From Whitmania pigra (lineage: Eukaryota; Annelida; Clitellata; Hirudinida; Haemopidae), in the NCBI GenBank assembly GCA_021613335.1, contig JAJTWR010000296.1:142501-206500 (forward strand): a stretch of 64,000 nucleotides of DNA, given 5' to 3'. The number at the start of each line of letters is the position of its first letter. Position 1 is the first letter of the stretch. The notes beneath the pieces are model-generated. The model made no database searches. It saw nothing but the letters and a program-made list of their open reading frames with translations, and was not told where the DNA came from. The translations under genes and the position numbers were made by a program. Of the stretch, positions 24,859-36,800 are shown one piece after another.

Positions 24859-26805
24859 ATGTCATACATATTACCTTTTATTGCAGTTATTTTATTATGT
24901 CAAGTTTACTATTTCAGAAGAAAATTCGAAGGCCCAAACATGAGCGACGACATAAACTTTACATTTCATACTCTGAAATTTAAATTCAGCAACAAATATT
25001 TGTTCATGAATGTTCTGTCTCCAGAAAATAATGAAAGTTTGCTTTCTGCTAGCATTGCACAAAAGTTCTCTAGCGAAATTACTCCAAAATATGAAGTGAA
25101 TCAAGACAATTTATTTTTTAACTGGAGTGAGTGTGGACACTTGACTATCAAGCACTATGATCTTGGACAAGGAAGACACAAATACGAATTCAAGTTCATT
25201 TCTTTTAACAACAAGACATTGGTGGACATGTTCGACATGAGACGTGCTCATTGGTATGGCGGTTCGCAAATCATGCACATGCACTGGCCCTTGGAAAAAT
25301 GGCAAATGAAGCTCGGACCGTACGTCGCCGGAGACTCCTTCCATCCGAACATTTACGGAGGTGTTCAAGAGAGGTATTTTTTCTCTTCCAAAGGGGTTGC
25401 AATCTTCGTCGAACACGAAGTGCCTTTGTTTGTCGGCATCAACGAATCGGACAGCAAACAGCTGACTCTGGTATCCAAGTTTGAAACGCCCTACTACAAC
25501 ACTGACAAGAAGCAACCTTTTCTTAATTACTGCATTTTTCAAGACAAAGGCTTGAAGGAAGTTCACCTGTTGACCTCCGGCAACATGATTCCGAAGCCCA
25601 CAGATTGCCCCGACGAGCTCGTTTTCAAATATCCCATTTGGTCCACTTGGGCTATTTACAAAAAGAACATTAACCAGCAGATCATCTTGGACTATGCTGA
25701 CGAAATTCTGAGGAGGGGATTCAAGTCCTGCCAGTTGGAGATCGACGACGACTGGACTCCGCACTACGGCGACATGGTTTTCGACCGGAAGAAGTTTCCG
25801 GACGTCGAGCAAATGATGAGACAGTTGAAAGAAAAAAATTTTAGAGTGACGCTTTGGGTCCATCCGTTTGCCAGTAACAGGGCCGCATCGGCCGGCGAAA
25901 ACTACTGGCTCACTTCCTACACCGGCGGGTACTCCGTGTGGTGGAATGGCGTCGGAAAATATCTCGACGTCACCAATCCTGCGGCGAACGATTGGTTTAG
26001 AACAAATCTGCAGAATCTTTCCAAAGAATATGGAATCGATTCGTTCAAATTTGATGCAGGGGAGATTAATTGGTTTCCCCCCGGTTACGGCAGCCATCAA
26101 ATTATGTCGACGCCGAACGAATATCCGAGGAAATATGCGGAGTTGTGTTACTCCGTCGACACCGAACTTCGAGCGCAAGAGGTTCGAGTTGGAGTAAAGA
26201 CTCAACATCTCCCGATCTTGGTCAGGATGATGGACAAGCAATCGTCATGGGATTATTACAACGGCCTAAAGACGTTGATCCCTCATACGTTGTTGTTCGG
26301 CCTCATCGGCTATCCATTCGTCTTGCCCGACATGGTCGGCGGTAACGCTTACAACGGCTTTCCCAGCAAGACTTTGTACATTCGCTGGATGGAAGCCAAT
26401 GCTCTCTTGCCTTGCATTCAAATTTCTATCCCACCTTGGTATTACGATGAAGAAGTTGTTAGAATCAGTAAGAAAATGTTAGATCTGCACGAAAGTTATT
26501 CCGATTTAATTATCAGCCTCGCCAAAGAGTGCAAGGAAACCGGTGCTCCGATCGTAAGGCCTCTCTGGTGGATTGCCCCAGAGGACGAGGTCGCCCAAAT
26601 TTTGGATTCGGAATTTCTCGTCGGCGATGATTTACTCGTGGCTCCCGTTTTGGAAGATGGAATGTTTTCCAGATCCATTTATTTGCCAAAAGGTAGATGG
26701 AAATGTAACCTCTCCTTCAAGGAATTTGAGGGTGGACAATGGTATGACAAATTTGAGGTGAAGCTGGATGAGTTGCCTCACTTTACTCGCATTTCTGCCA
26801 ATTAA
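24859..26805 (+). CDS. MYORG-like: GH31 family glycosidase, MYORG-like, type II membrane protein
   Basis: Retaining glycoside hydrolase of family 31; the human relative MYORG is an ER alpha-galactosidase. A single 648-codon exon. Residues 3-18 (YILPFIAVILLCQVYY) form an N-terminal signal anchor followed by basic residues. A beta-sandwich N-domain precedes the catalytic barrel, with blocks LEIDDDWTPHYGDMVFDRKK, VTLWVHPFAS, the nucleophile motif DSFKFDAGE (Asp about residue 399), an acid/base region LPDMVGGNAYNG (Asp about 491) and LYIRWMEANALLP. A C-terminal beta domain contains FLVGDDLLVAPVLEDG, typical of GH31. Length is somewhat below human MYORG (714). Absence of introns, in a window of intron-rich genes, is notable. 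The best family match is MYORG rather than acid alpha-glucosidase, judged from KFDAGE; the substrate is not shown by the sequence. Confidence 0.92.
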   Translation: MSYILPFIAVILLCQVYYFRRKFEGPNMSDDINFTFHTLKFKFSNKYLFMNVLSPENNESLLSASIAQKFSSEITPKYEVNQDNLFFNWSECGHLTIKHYDLGQGRHKYEFKFISFNNKTLVDMFDMRRAHWYGGSQIMHMHWPLEKWQMKLGPYVAGDSFHPNIYGGVQERYFFSSKGVAIFVEHEVPLFVGINESDSKQLTLVSKFETPYYNTDKKQPFLNYCIFQDKGLKEVHLLTSGNMIPKPTDCPDELVFKYPIWSTWAIYKKNINQQIILDYADEILRRGFKSCQLEIDDDWTPHYGDMVFDRKKFPDVEQMMRQLKEKNFRVTLWVHPFASNRAASAGENYWLTSYTGGYSVWWNGVGKYLDVTNPAANDWFRTNLQNLSKEYGIDSFKFDAGEINWFPPGYGSHQIMSTPNEYPRKYAELCYSVDTELRAQEVRVGVKTQHLPILVRMMDKQSSWDYYNGLKTLIPHTLLFGLIGYPFVLPDMVGGNAYNGFPSKTLYIRWMEANALLPCIQISIPPWYYDEEVVRISKKMLDLHESYSDLIISLAKECKETGAPIVRPLWWIAPEDEVAQILDSEFLVGDDLLVAPVLEDGMFSRSIYLPKGRWKCNLSFKEFEGGQWYDKFEVKLDELPHFTRISAN

Positions 26806-28229
26806 GGATGACTTTTCGAGCATCCACAGCATTCGTTTTTCCTGATTTGTTTGCTACAGATGCTTTTTGGCAGCTTTTTTTGGATTAATTGCCTCTTGCT
26901 TGAACTTATTATGATTTTAGTTTTTAGGCTTTAGGAAAGCTTTTTTATCGTATGTTTTATAAGCCTTGGGCCAATGAGAATTCATTTGCATGACATAACT
27001 GGTGGATAACACGAGTTAAGCGATTCATTATTTGCTTGTTGAAAAACTTTAATTTTGTTTATATGCTGTACATTGAGTATGTTTATCTTTTGGGAATATA
27101 AACAGTTGTTAGCAGTTGTTTAATGAGTTTGGGTATAGTGTGCCTCTGCGTTCTTGTGGTTTTGGTTTGCTGCTGATTTGCAACATAAAGAAATTGTGAA
27201 ATTTCGAACCTCCAAAGATATTACTAAACCTGGCAGATCCAAAATGAATGGCGAGCGGTCTGAGCAATTTTTAGCTTAAATCCTAAAGTATTGAACAGAT
27301 CGAAGCCAAATTTGAGTGCTGTGACGTTACGTGCCTTTGAAATTAAACTAAACGTTAACTAGATCAGAACCATTATTGTCGTAAAATTTATTCGGAATGC
27401 TGAAGTCGGCGGGAAGTGGTTGACCATGAGGGTTATGGATTCGATGGTGGTAGGGTCTTGTGGGTTATCCTTTTGTAAATCTAAATTTATCTGCAGCAGT
27501 TAAATAACATTTGCAGAGAAGCTCAAGATACAGGATCTGTGATCAGACTAGAAATGCGCAAATAATTTGAAAGATGTGGTTGGAGATGTCTACACTACAA
27601 GAACAGGAAGTTTATCCATTCAATTTTACCTTCCTATGAGTGAAGGTATAGATTGTTATAAAATTGGGGAACAAATAGTTAGTCCAGATCAACTTCTGTG
27701 ATTTTTGCTTATTATGTCTTTGGTTCATTTTTTGCGGAACAACAATAATGTAAGACTTGTATTTTTAAATTGATGATACTAAAGTAGCTTTGCATTAAAC
27801 ATTTTTCTGGATTAATTTTGAGAAGATCGTCTAACTCTTATCATCTATCAATTCGGATTGCAATTAATTTTTAGATTAAAATAAAAAATAAATAATTTAT
27901 ATTTTAAATTTTCAAATTTAAATTTATCGGAGTCATTTTTTCAGTATATTTACTTAGATTGAGATAGCCTCTACACGTGACCATACATTAACCAATGAAG
28001 TATTTGGTGGCTATTGCGCCTTGTTTTCAAAATTTAAACTACTACTGGACGTATTAACGTACATTAGTTGCAAATTAATAAGCGCGTTTTTATTATTAAA
28101 TTTTATTTCCTCCTATTCGGATGTCAGAGTTTGTTAGTAAATTTTGTTTTTCTTGAGGCTACGATGCTGATTGTATGAACGTGCACGTTCGTTCTTCATT
28201 AAATCATTGATGAACATTCTGTGAACGCA
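26806..28229. other. Spacer between the GH31 and kinesin genes
   Basis: AT-rich, with GH31 3' UTR on the left and kinesin promoter or 5' UTR on the right. No arrays, RNA genes or further exons seen. Confidence 0.5.
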
Positions 28230-31200
28230 ATGTTGTCTATGTCTTCGTCAGTAACAAATCATCTCTAAGTTAAAGTCTTGATTTGATATATTTGATGGAA
28301 TTGAGCTGTGAGCTCTGAAAATGATTTGTTTACATTTAACATATTGGGGATGTATAAGCTTATGTTATATAAACAATTTTTGGATCGATGAATTATTTGA
28401 GACATTGTTTTAAAAGACATTTAAGGAACCCTTGGCTCCACGATCTTCAAATAGTGAAGATGAAGACAAGAAGCCAGCAAGTAGGCTTCCACCTCCTTCG
28501 CAGAGCAAATTGTTGAAGCCTGGTGCAATAAGTGGGATAAAGCCTCCTAATGTTGGCAAGAGAAGGCAAAGTCCTGGTGAGGTTGTAACTGTTTGATATT
28601 ATTGCTTGTATTTTCAATGATTATGAAAACATAAATCTATCATACGATCATTCATCAGTCTGATTTTTGACATTGCTTAAAAGTCGTTTAATCACATTTT
28701 TACTTTGATGCATAGTTTGAAACCATGCAGCCCTCCAGCAAAAGGATCAAACTCTGCCCGGAGGCTGACTCGTCTTCGGAAAATTCCATCCCTATGGAAT
28801 CAAAAGCCAAGGCAGCTCCTCCGAAAAATAGCAAGATGGTGCCTAACGTAACAAGACCCGGTACTTCGATGACAACCAGATCAACTTTGGTGAAGTCCTC
28901 ATCTTCAACAAGTCTGCAAAAACCTGCTGCCCAAAGAAGACCTGTAAACATTCAACCAAAGGCGGCCGTCAAAAGTTCGTGTTCAATTCATTTTGTAACT
29001 TTGAAATTGAAAATACTATTTTTGAAATACTGTTTTGAAAACAATTGTTTAACTGAAGTGAATTTGAATAAGACTTAAATTATAAGCATATCAACTTTTG
29101 TTTTGAACTGCAAACCAGCTATGTTGTTGCTCCACTTATAATTTTCAGTTTCACTTATCTTTAAGTTTATTTGGTGAGCCATGCAATAAGCTATCATCCT
29201 CCTTTATATAGATCATAAACAGTCAATGCAACATGGTTTTACCAAATTAAAATATTTTTCAAAATCGATGGAAACATTTACAGCAACGGTTCCAACTGCA
29301 CGCACTGCCAAGACTTATAAGCCACCTCTGGACATGAAAAGCCGTCTGCAGATCATGGAGGAGAAGGTTTCGCATCATGGCGAACACAATGCCAACTTGC
29401 AGAGGGAGGTAAGATTCTCCTTTTTCATTTAATCCGTTCTGCACGTGATGTTTCGTCTTGAACAGTTAACATTTTTACACCTGCTAATTATTTCTTGCAA
29501 CCTGACGATGTTCGATCTCCTTAGATCCAGTTGAGCAACCAGAGGATCACTCAACTGGAGATGGTGAACTCGCAACTCTCAGAAACTGTGAAGGTCAAGG
29601 ACTGTCAGACCTCTAGTGCTCAGGTTCAGATTGAAGAATTGGAGAGAAAACTGAAGTAAGCCATCGTGTTTATGTTATGTTTGTCGTAGTTGGTGGAATG
29701 AATAAAAGAAGTGAAGTTATCCTTACACGGACAGCTTATTCTTTTTTAATGTTCATGTTATTGGCATTCTTTGGGGTTAGAATGTATTTTTTTAAATTTT
29801 TCTGTAGGATCATAACCTAATAAATACTAACAATTATTCGTTAAATATAAACAGGAAGTCAGAAGACGAAAGACACGATGCATTAATGCAGCACAGGAGG
29901 CAAAAGGAGGAAGTGGAATATAACTTGTCAGTCATTAAGAGACAGAAAGAAGATTTGGAAGATGAGCTGAAAGTCACAAAGGGGAAGGTCACAAGCCTGG
30001 AGGTTACCTTGGCAACCTCTGCCTCTACGAGGGTCCTGTTGGAGGCTGATCTTTCTGCTGCCAGGGTCAGATTTGCTGCTTCCGTTGTTTCGACATTTGT
30101 CGATGATGAGAACGTTATCGTTTGCTCGTTTAAAATAATAGCAGATTGAAGCCATTTATTATATTTGTTATCGGGTGTTTGTATGCTTTTGTTTGGAGGA
30201 AACAAAAAAATTGTGGTGTTATTAATTTAATGGTAGTGTTCGGTAAATTTAATTTTAATTTGAAGGCTTTATTAAATAAAAACTAAAATCTCGAATTTTC
30301 CTGTTCTGACAGGTGACATTGAACCAGTATGAAGCTAAGATGAGGGATCTGAATGCAGTCAACGAGGAGTTGAGGGCAGAAGTTGACCGATACGTGTCCG
30401 ATCTCGCTGCCGTCCAGGAGAAGCTGAGAAATGAGGAGACTCTTAGGAGGACGTTGCACAACACCATCCAGGAACTCAAAGTCAGTTGATGGATTTGTGG
30501 AACTAATTCAAGATCATTTCAGACCAATTGTTTTTAAACATCACATTCTTTTCAATGGAATTTTTCAGGGAAACATCAGAGTGTTTGGAAGGGTTCGACC
30601 CTTGCTGGGGGAGGAAATGGTTGGATGCGAGAGCAACATGCCACCTCACATCGGCTTCCCTCACAACGACAATAGAATCATCGAGATTGAAAAAGTCAAT
30701 CCCGTTTCTCCGAACGAGGTATTCGTAAGTTGAAATCGCATTAGTTGTCGACGACAGCTAGTTAATGCTTAACTTTTATTTTTACAAATTCAGAATCATT
30801 CCTTAACTGGTTAAATTAAACATTATCTTTTAAGAGCACTTTATCGACGAAGAAGGGTGGCAGTGGCAAGTACGAGTTTCAATTCGATCGGGTGTTTTCC
30901 CCTTCGTCAACACAAGAGGAAGTTTTTGAAGAGATATCACAGCTTGTACAGGTTGGTACTCATCACCTGCTTCTGACTGTACTCTTTACCTGGGGTTATC
31001 TATGAAGCTCGCGATACGTTTCATTTTTTATGCACGTGATGTCGACTTGAGTTTTATATTTGTTGAGTTGCTGACATCACGTTTTATTTGTTTCAGAGTG
31101 CACTTGATGGATACAATGTTTGCATATTTGCCTATGGTCAAACTGGGTCAGGAAAGACATACACTATGGAAGGAGGCAGCAATGAAAATGACAGGGGAAT

Positions 31201-32729
31201 GATTCGCAGGGCCGTCGAAAAGATATTTTCAGTGAAGGAGAGTCTGGTGGAGAAAGGATGGGATGTCAGTTGTTTGTTTGTTAATGATGTAATTTGATGT
31301 CTATGATTACGTTTTGATGACAAAACCTGCGTGCAGGTTAGCCGAATGGGTTACGTGCCTGCATACGGCGGTAATGGCAACAGTCGTAATGTGTCGTGTT
31401 CGAAACCCAGCCTGCACTGCCACCAGCGCCCTTGGGAAGGAGCGCTATATAAATGGTTACAAGAAGCGCCTCTGACGCTATGCATATGGCGCTATATAAA
31501 TGAAATTACAATGATACAATGCTCATAATGTGTCCTGCTAGCAACCCACTAGCATTGCCATAATCACCCCTGTGGAAGAATGCTATATAAATTAATTACA
31601 ATAGTCCTATCAATATCCCGTCCATAATTTCTAATTATAAATATTGTGTACTTGGTTATAATGACAATCACAATATTTGTATTTACATCATTTTTTGAAA
31701 AGGTATTTTCTTATTTTTTTAAAAGTATGATATTGAAGTTTCTTTCTTGGAAATTTACAACGAGACCATTCGTGACCTTCTATCTCCGAGCCCAAAAGAA
31801 GATCTGAAGCACGAGATTCGATTGGTCGGCCCGAATACCAACGAGGTTTACGTCACCAATCTGACGAATTCCTTTGTCTCCTCGATTGAAGAGGTATAGT
31901 TTCAATTTTGTTGCAGTGGCTGCACGCTATGGAAATGTCACACCTTAATCTTTATTCTTTAATCTATCTAAAGGTGCAAGAACTACTGAAAGTCGCTTCA
32001 GAGAATAGATCTGTTGCAGAGACGAGATGCAACGAGAGGTCGTCTAGGAGCCACAGTGTTTTCAGGATGAAAATAACCGGCAAGAACGACAAGACCGGAG
32101 AGTCTCGCGCCGGTAAACATTGAAACAGTGCGAGTTGTACTCTTGCTTATCTGTACATATATTCTCAAGAAGTCATTACCCATAATTCAGGTCTCTTGAA
32201 TCTGATCGACCTGGCTGGCAGTGAAAGGTTGAAAGAGTCTGGGTCTCAGGGTATGAGGCTGAGGGAGACTCAAAGCATCAACAAGAGTTTGGCCAACCTC
32301 AGCAATGTCATCCTCTCACTTGCCAATAAGGTACTTAATCATTACTCCCATTATTCAAGAGAAACAATGCACTTATATTCCAAAACACCGAATTACGTAA
32401 TAAAAGCTATTACCAGAACCGTGACTTGTAATATTATAGTGCATATTTTTTTCAACAGGAAGTTCACGTTCCATACAGAAACTCCAAGTTGACTCATCTC
32501 CTACAAAACTGTCTCGGAGGGAGCAGCAAGATGCTGATGTTTGTCAATGTTTCCCCGAAAGAGGAATGCTTCCAGGAGACATTGAACTCACTCAGGTTTG
32601 CCACTCAGGTAAGATGGTGCCATGCTGGAATGATTGTTTTGTAACTATTGTGTCGTGATTTTACATTATGTACGCTTTCATCAGGTCAATGAATGCAACA
32701 TTGGAACTGCACAAAAGAAGTTGAAATAA
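28230..32729 (+). CDS. KIFC1: Kinesin-14 motor (KIFC1/Ncd type)
   Basis: Minus-end-directed, C-terminal-motor kinesin that focuses and crosslinks spindle microtubules. Fifteen exons: 28230-28250, 28417-28581, 28716-28974, 29284-29408, 29525-29655, 29855-30065, 30313-30480, 30569-30724, 30835-30951, 31097-31264, 31726-31893, 31974-32112, 32191-32330, 32459-32608, 32685-32729; 720 aa. The N-terminal tail is basic and Ser/Pro-rich, then about 200 residues of coiled coil (exons 4-7). The neck and motor start at [16 protein letters not shown]. Motor motifs: P-loop [16 protein letters not shown], switch [12 protein letters not shown], switch [12 protein letters not shown], then [19 protein letters not shown]. 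The end IGTAQKKLK matches the short kinesin-14A C-terminus. The tiny first exon (MLSMSSS) is chosen only by phase and donor and is the weakest part; everything from 28417 on is well supported. Poly(A) signal AATAAA at 32772-32777. Confidence 0.93.
31331..31620 (+). mobile_element. tRNA-derived SINE with tandemly repeated 3' units, in a kinesin intron
   Basis: Starts with a tRNA-like head: an A-box region GGTTAGCCGAATGGGTTACG and a B-box GTGTTCGAAACCC. The body then reaches GAGCGCTATATAAATGG at 31440. The tail block recurs as GGCGCTATATAAATGAAATT (31489) and again as GAATGCTATATAAATTAATT (31578). The last is preceded by another partial body (CATAATGTGTCCTGCTAGCA). It is therefore one full head plus two further partial units in tandem. 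It lies in the intron between exons 10 and 11 of the kinesin gene, same strand. Confidence 0.72.
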
Positions 32730-33830
32730 ACCTGAGATATAAACAGAATTTCCACTGAAATAATTTTTACAAATAAACTTAAGCTGTACATAAATTTTGA
32801 TTTTTGCAATGTTGGCTTTGAATTTCCCATGATAGCTTTTATTGAATGATTTGTGTGAAATAATCACTTGTTTAGAGGTTGAACTTAAAGAAACAGCTCT
32901 TCAGAGGCAGCAGAGTGTATATAGTGAATGTCATTAGATTGTATTTTGTTTTTTAATAATGAGGATGGTCTTTGTTTTCAACTCAATTACCTTGGAACGA
33001 TATTGCACGAATATTTTGACACTAAAACCTGAGGAAGGGTGGAGCGATGTGAAAACTGCTTCGGAATTCAAGGTTTTGCATGTGAGTTTGTTTTGAGGCT
33101 GAATTCGGGCTAATGGTAGAAATGGTTAATTTCCGTGGCGAATCCTTGGATTGATTGTAAATCCAAAACTTGAAGAGCTTGGATGTTGACTTGTTACAAA
33201 AGATGGGGAGAACCGTCAGAGTGGTTTTAAATGCCCAGCAGGCAATCTTTCATGGCTTAGCGCAACCTCAAAAAAAGTCAAGTACCACTTATTGTATGGG
33301 AATATTGGAAATTGCTTGGAATTTCATTTTAGCGTGCATTTGTGGCGTGTTTGGGCGTAATGTGTGATATCTTAATGAATAATGCAAATATACACATTTT
33401 CAACCCGTTTAATGGCTTTTATATCGCTTTTTGTCTTCGATTTGTGAGCTGGAGGTGTGGATGCATTGTGATGGTGAAAGCCCTCAGGTCACTCTTCACC
33501 ATCATTGCTGCCCTCCCTGATAAGCAAAACAAGGTTTCTATGGTTGGTGGTCGTCCCTATGTGGTGGTATATACCCTGATTTCTAATTCCGGCACTTACG
33601 CATGATTTGATATAATTTTTATGGTTCGATAATAAAAGCAAAGCAGACGTACGGATAATATCAAGATAATGCTCAATTATCAATAAATGTGATGTTTTAA
33701 AAAATTTTTTTATTATTGATAAGTTAAACTTCTATCTGTTTTCTTCACAGTGCCTCAATTTTAAATGGCTGGATGCATTTAGTGGTGATACGATTCCTAA
33801 GTTAAAGGCCTAAGATTTTAAGTGTGGTGA
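32730..33830. other. Spacer between kinesin and the HECT pseudogene
   Basis: Contains the kinesin 3' UTR. A more GC-balanced stretch at 33430-33610 differs from its surroundings and might be a repeat fragment, but I cannot place it. No exon recognised. Confidence 0.4.
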
Positions 33831-36800
33831 TCATGCTAATAGAAATGATCCGTTTCCATCATGAATGGCATACAAAACTTTTTCCATTGTCACCTGAAGA
33901 CTGCTATAATGTGGCAAGTATAAGGTGTTACCACAAGTTGAAGCAGTAGGTAAATAAGCATCAGCTGGTTCACTTCTACAGTTCGATATGGTCAGTTTAG
34001 GATTCAAGTTTAACAATCCTCCGAACGGCAAACCATTCGTGCCAGTCACAAACTTCAGGAACAGTTTTTGTTCTTTGACATCAAAGGACGACAGGCATTC
34101 GAAAAGAAATTGAACTGATTGAGATTCTTCATACTCACAGTAATGTTGCAAATCATCCAAGGTCCACCTTTGAAATTGTTCACAACATATTAAATTTTTT
34201 AATTCCTCAGGTGCGAACCATTTTATAGGTAAAACCTTATCAAATCCACGTCTGAGAGCATGAATTTCAGGGTAATATTTGATATCGTCTTTGTGAAGGC
34301 ATAGTTTTTCCAAATAGCAGTCAATGTTATGAGGAGATAGTAAGACATTACGTCCGTTTTCAATCAATTCAACATCTGTACCTGGAACAGTAAAACTTAC
34401 GCACAGGTCATCGAACGAGTTTCCATCATCAAATGTTAGATTGCTAATTATTTCATTCTTCTGACGTTGTGTGAGGCCGACTTCAGATCTAATAGAACCT
34501 ATTTTTGCTTTGACTTGAAACAGTTGCTTGAGAAGAGATTTAAGCATTGGGAAGTAATGGATCAAGTCAAAGTATTGTCTTCTTAAATGGGATTGTTTCT
34601 TTATTGCCAGTAATTGAAACAGTTCGTCACTCAGTGGGATGTCGAGATTACCTGAGATCATCTGAGATTACCTTTGCCAAAATTCGTCCCAACACTCTAA
34701 ATTTTTCTGTGTCTCCATTAACGTTTGGAAAGAGACCGTTGGGAGAATAAGTGTATGTCACGTCATCATCTAAGCTTTTGACAGGTTTTCCTTGCCAAAG
34801 CTGGAAATCATGCCGTTGCAATTCTTGAGATAGAATGGAATAAACTTCTTTTGTCACTCCTGGGCCATGTCCAATTTCTCCTTTGAAAGTAAACTCCCAC
34901 TCGGAATTTAGTTTGTGTTCATTTGTTTTAAATATTTTAAAAATATCTCTTAGTACATTAGTTCTTGCTACTTTGAAACGTTCTTTGGTGCCATCTTTCT
35001 TAAGATATAATTGTAATTTCCATCGAGGTGGAATTATTTCAGACTTCTTCAATAATCGATGCCAATTAAATTTGTCAAATTCTAAAAAAAAATATTCAAG
35101 ATCGCGATAATTCATGTCGTAACACATAAATGACTCATTGTCAGTTATATTGCGTTCTTCAGTAATGTCAAACCATTGATGCCAACTGCTGTTCAAGACC
35201 TATAGTGATTGTAGTAGGTTTATTGATTCAAGAAACCCCTTTTTACAGGATTCAATGGTAAGTGAATAAAATGAAGAAAATATGGAATGGCCATGGGACT
35301 TCATGCCACCAGTGTTGTAAAAATTACCTCATTTCGGTAACTAGTTACAAGTAAAAGTAATACCTCAAAAAGCTACTTAAGTATAAGTAAGAGTATTGTC
35401 TCAAAAATTTACTCAAGTAAAAGTTAAAAGTTACAGCGTCTAAAAGTTACTTTTAAGTAAAAATTACAAGTAACTTTGATGCCGCCATTATTGTGATCAT
35501 ACATCATTCCGTATTATTTAAAAGAAATTGTTTCTCTTATCGTTAAAACAATTACTGGTATTAACTGCTAGTACTAACAGTCATTAAGTAATAACATTTG
35601 AACTAATGCATTCAATTGGTGTTTTTATTATTTATTACATTACAATCACAAATTTTTGTTAATTTTTAACATAACTAAGTCCTCGAATAGTTTGTCACTC
35701 ATTATGGTCCTTCAGCTGTTCTTTGTCATACCAGAAGAGCTGAATAAACGTTCAACAGCTGCACTAGCTGGCAGAGGAGTGTTCAACTGGATAAATAATT
35801 TCTTCAGGGTATTGCTTCCAGTAATAATGTTCATGTCATCTGATCGGTCTCGAAGATACTGCATCAGAATATCAGTTGACCTTGTGCAATTGAAGAAACT
35901 GTCTTCAATACTGTCAGCATCAGATGAACGAAAGCTCAAAGCTCGTCCATCTTTGGTGCATTAGAAGATGCTATTTTGGCTACCAGTTTCTCATCAAGCT
36001 TGACAATCGTTGGCAACAGATATCCCATATTCCTTAATTTCTGTTGGATGCATGCGTTCCACGTGCTTCTTCAAGTTAGATGAAGAACCTTCATATGCTG
36101 AACATGTAGTTTGTGTTTCTGTTGGCAGAGTAGGCATGCATACTTATATGATTTTCCTTTGATTGAAATCTGAACATTTTGTTCAAATACGGCCACGGAC
36201 TATCTTCACCCTTGTTCCTCTTATCTTCGCTAACGACACTAAAAATGGCTTCAAATGAATCCATACTACGATATATTAAATCTTATATTATTATATGTAT
36301 ATAATATTATATATTAAAAAAGCTTCGGTATGACTAATCAACAATTTCCGATTTAAAACAAAAACGACCGGCGATAACCACAATAACAAAAGAGCGATGA
36401 TCGGGAAGGGGAAGGTTCTCGAACGAACCAAAGAATAACAATCTAGAATTTAAATTTTTTTAAAATAAATTAAACTAATTTAAAATGTTATTTATGTTAC
36501 TTTGTAACGTCTTGCGCCAAAAAGGTAACGAATTAAAAGTATGACCAAAAATAGTAATTTGTTACAAGTAAGAGTACAAAATTTTTTTTGTAATTGTTAC
36601 AAGTAAAAATTACCAAAAAATGTAATTAATTACAGTAACGAATTACATGTAATTCGATACTGCACAACACTGCATGCCACTAATACTCCGTTCATAAAAT
36701 TTAACACTTTCTTTAACGCGTTGAACCAATATCTTATATGTGTCACTACTCCAGACGTAATTGTTTCCAGTTACTGTTTCAAACTTTAGAAAAAAGGTGA

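Noticed and set aside
25111..26241. 376-codon open frame antisense to the GH31 gene
   Set aside because: It lies wholly opposite a conserved coding exon, shows no domain and is explained by codon composition of the sense strand.
31331..31420. Possible functional tRNA gene in a kinesin intron
   Set aside because: The head repeats at other loci attached to the same non-tRNA body, so it is a SINE; acceptor stem and anticodon arm do not form.
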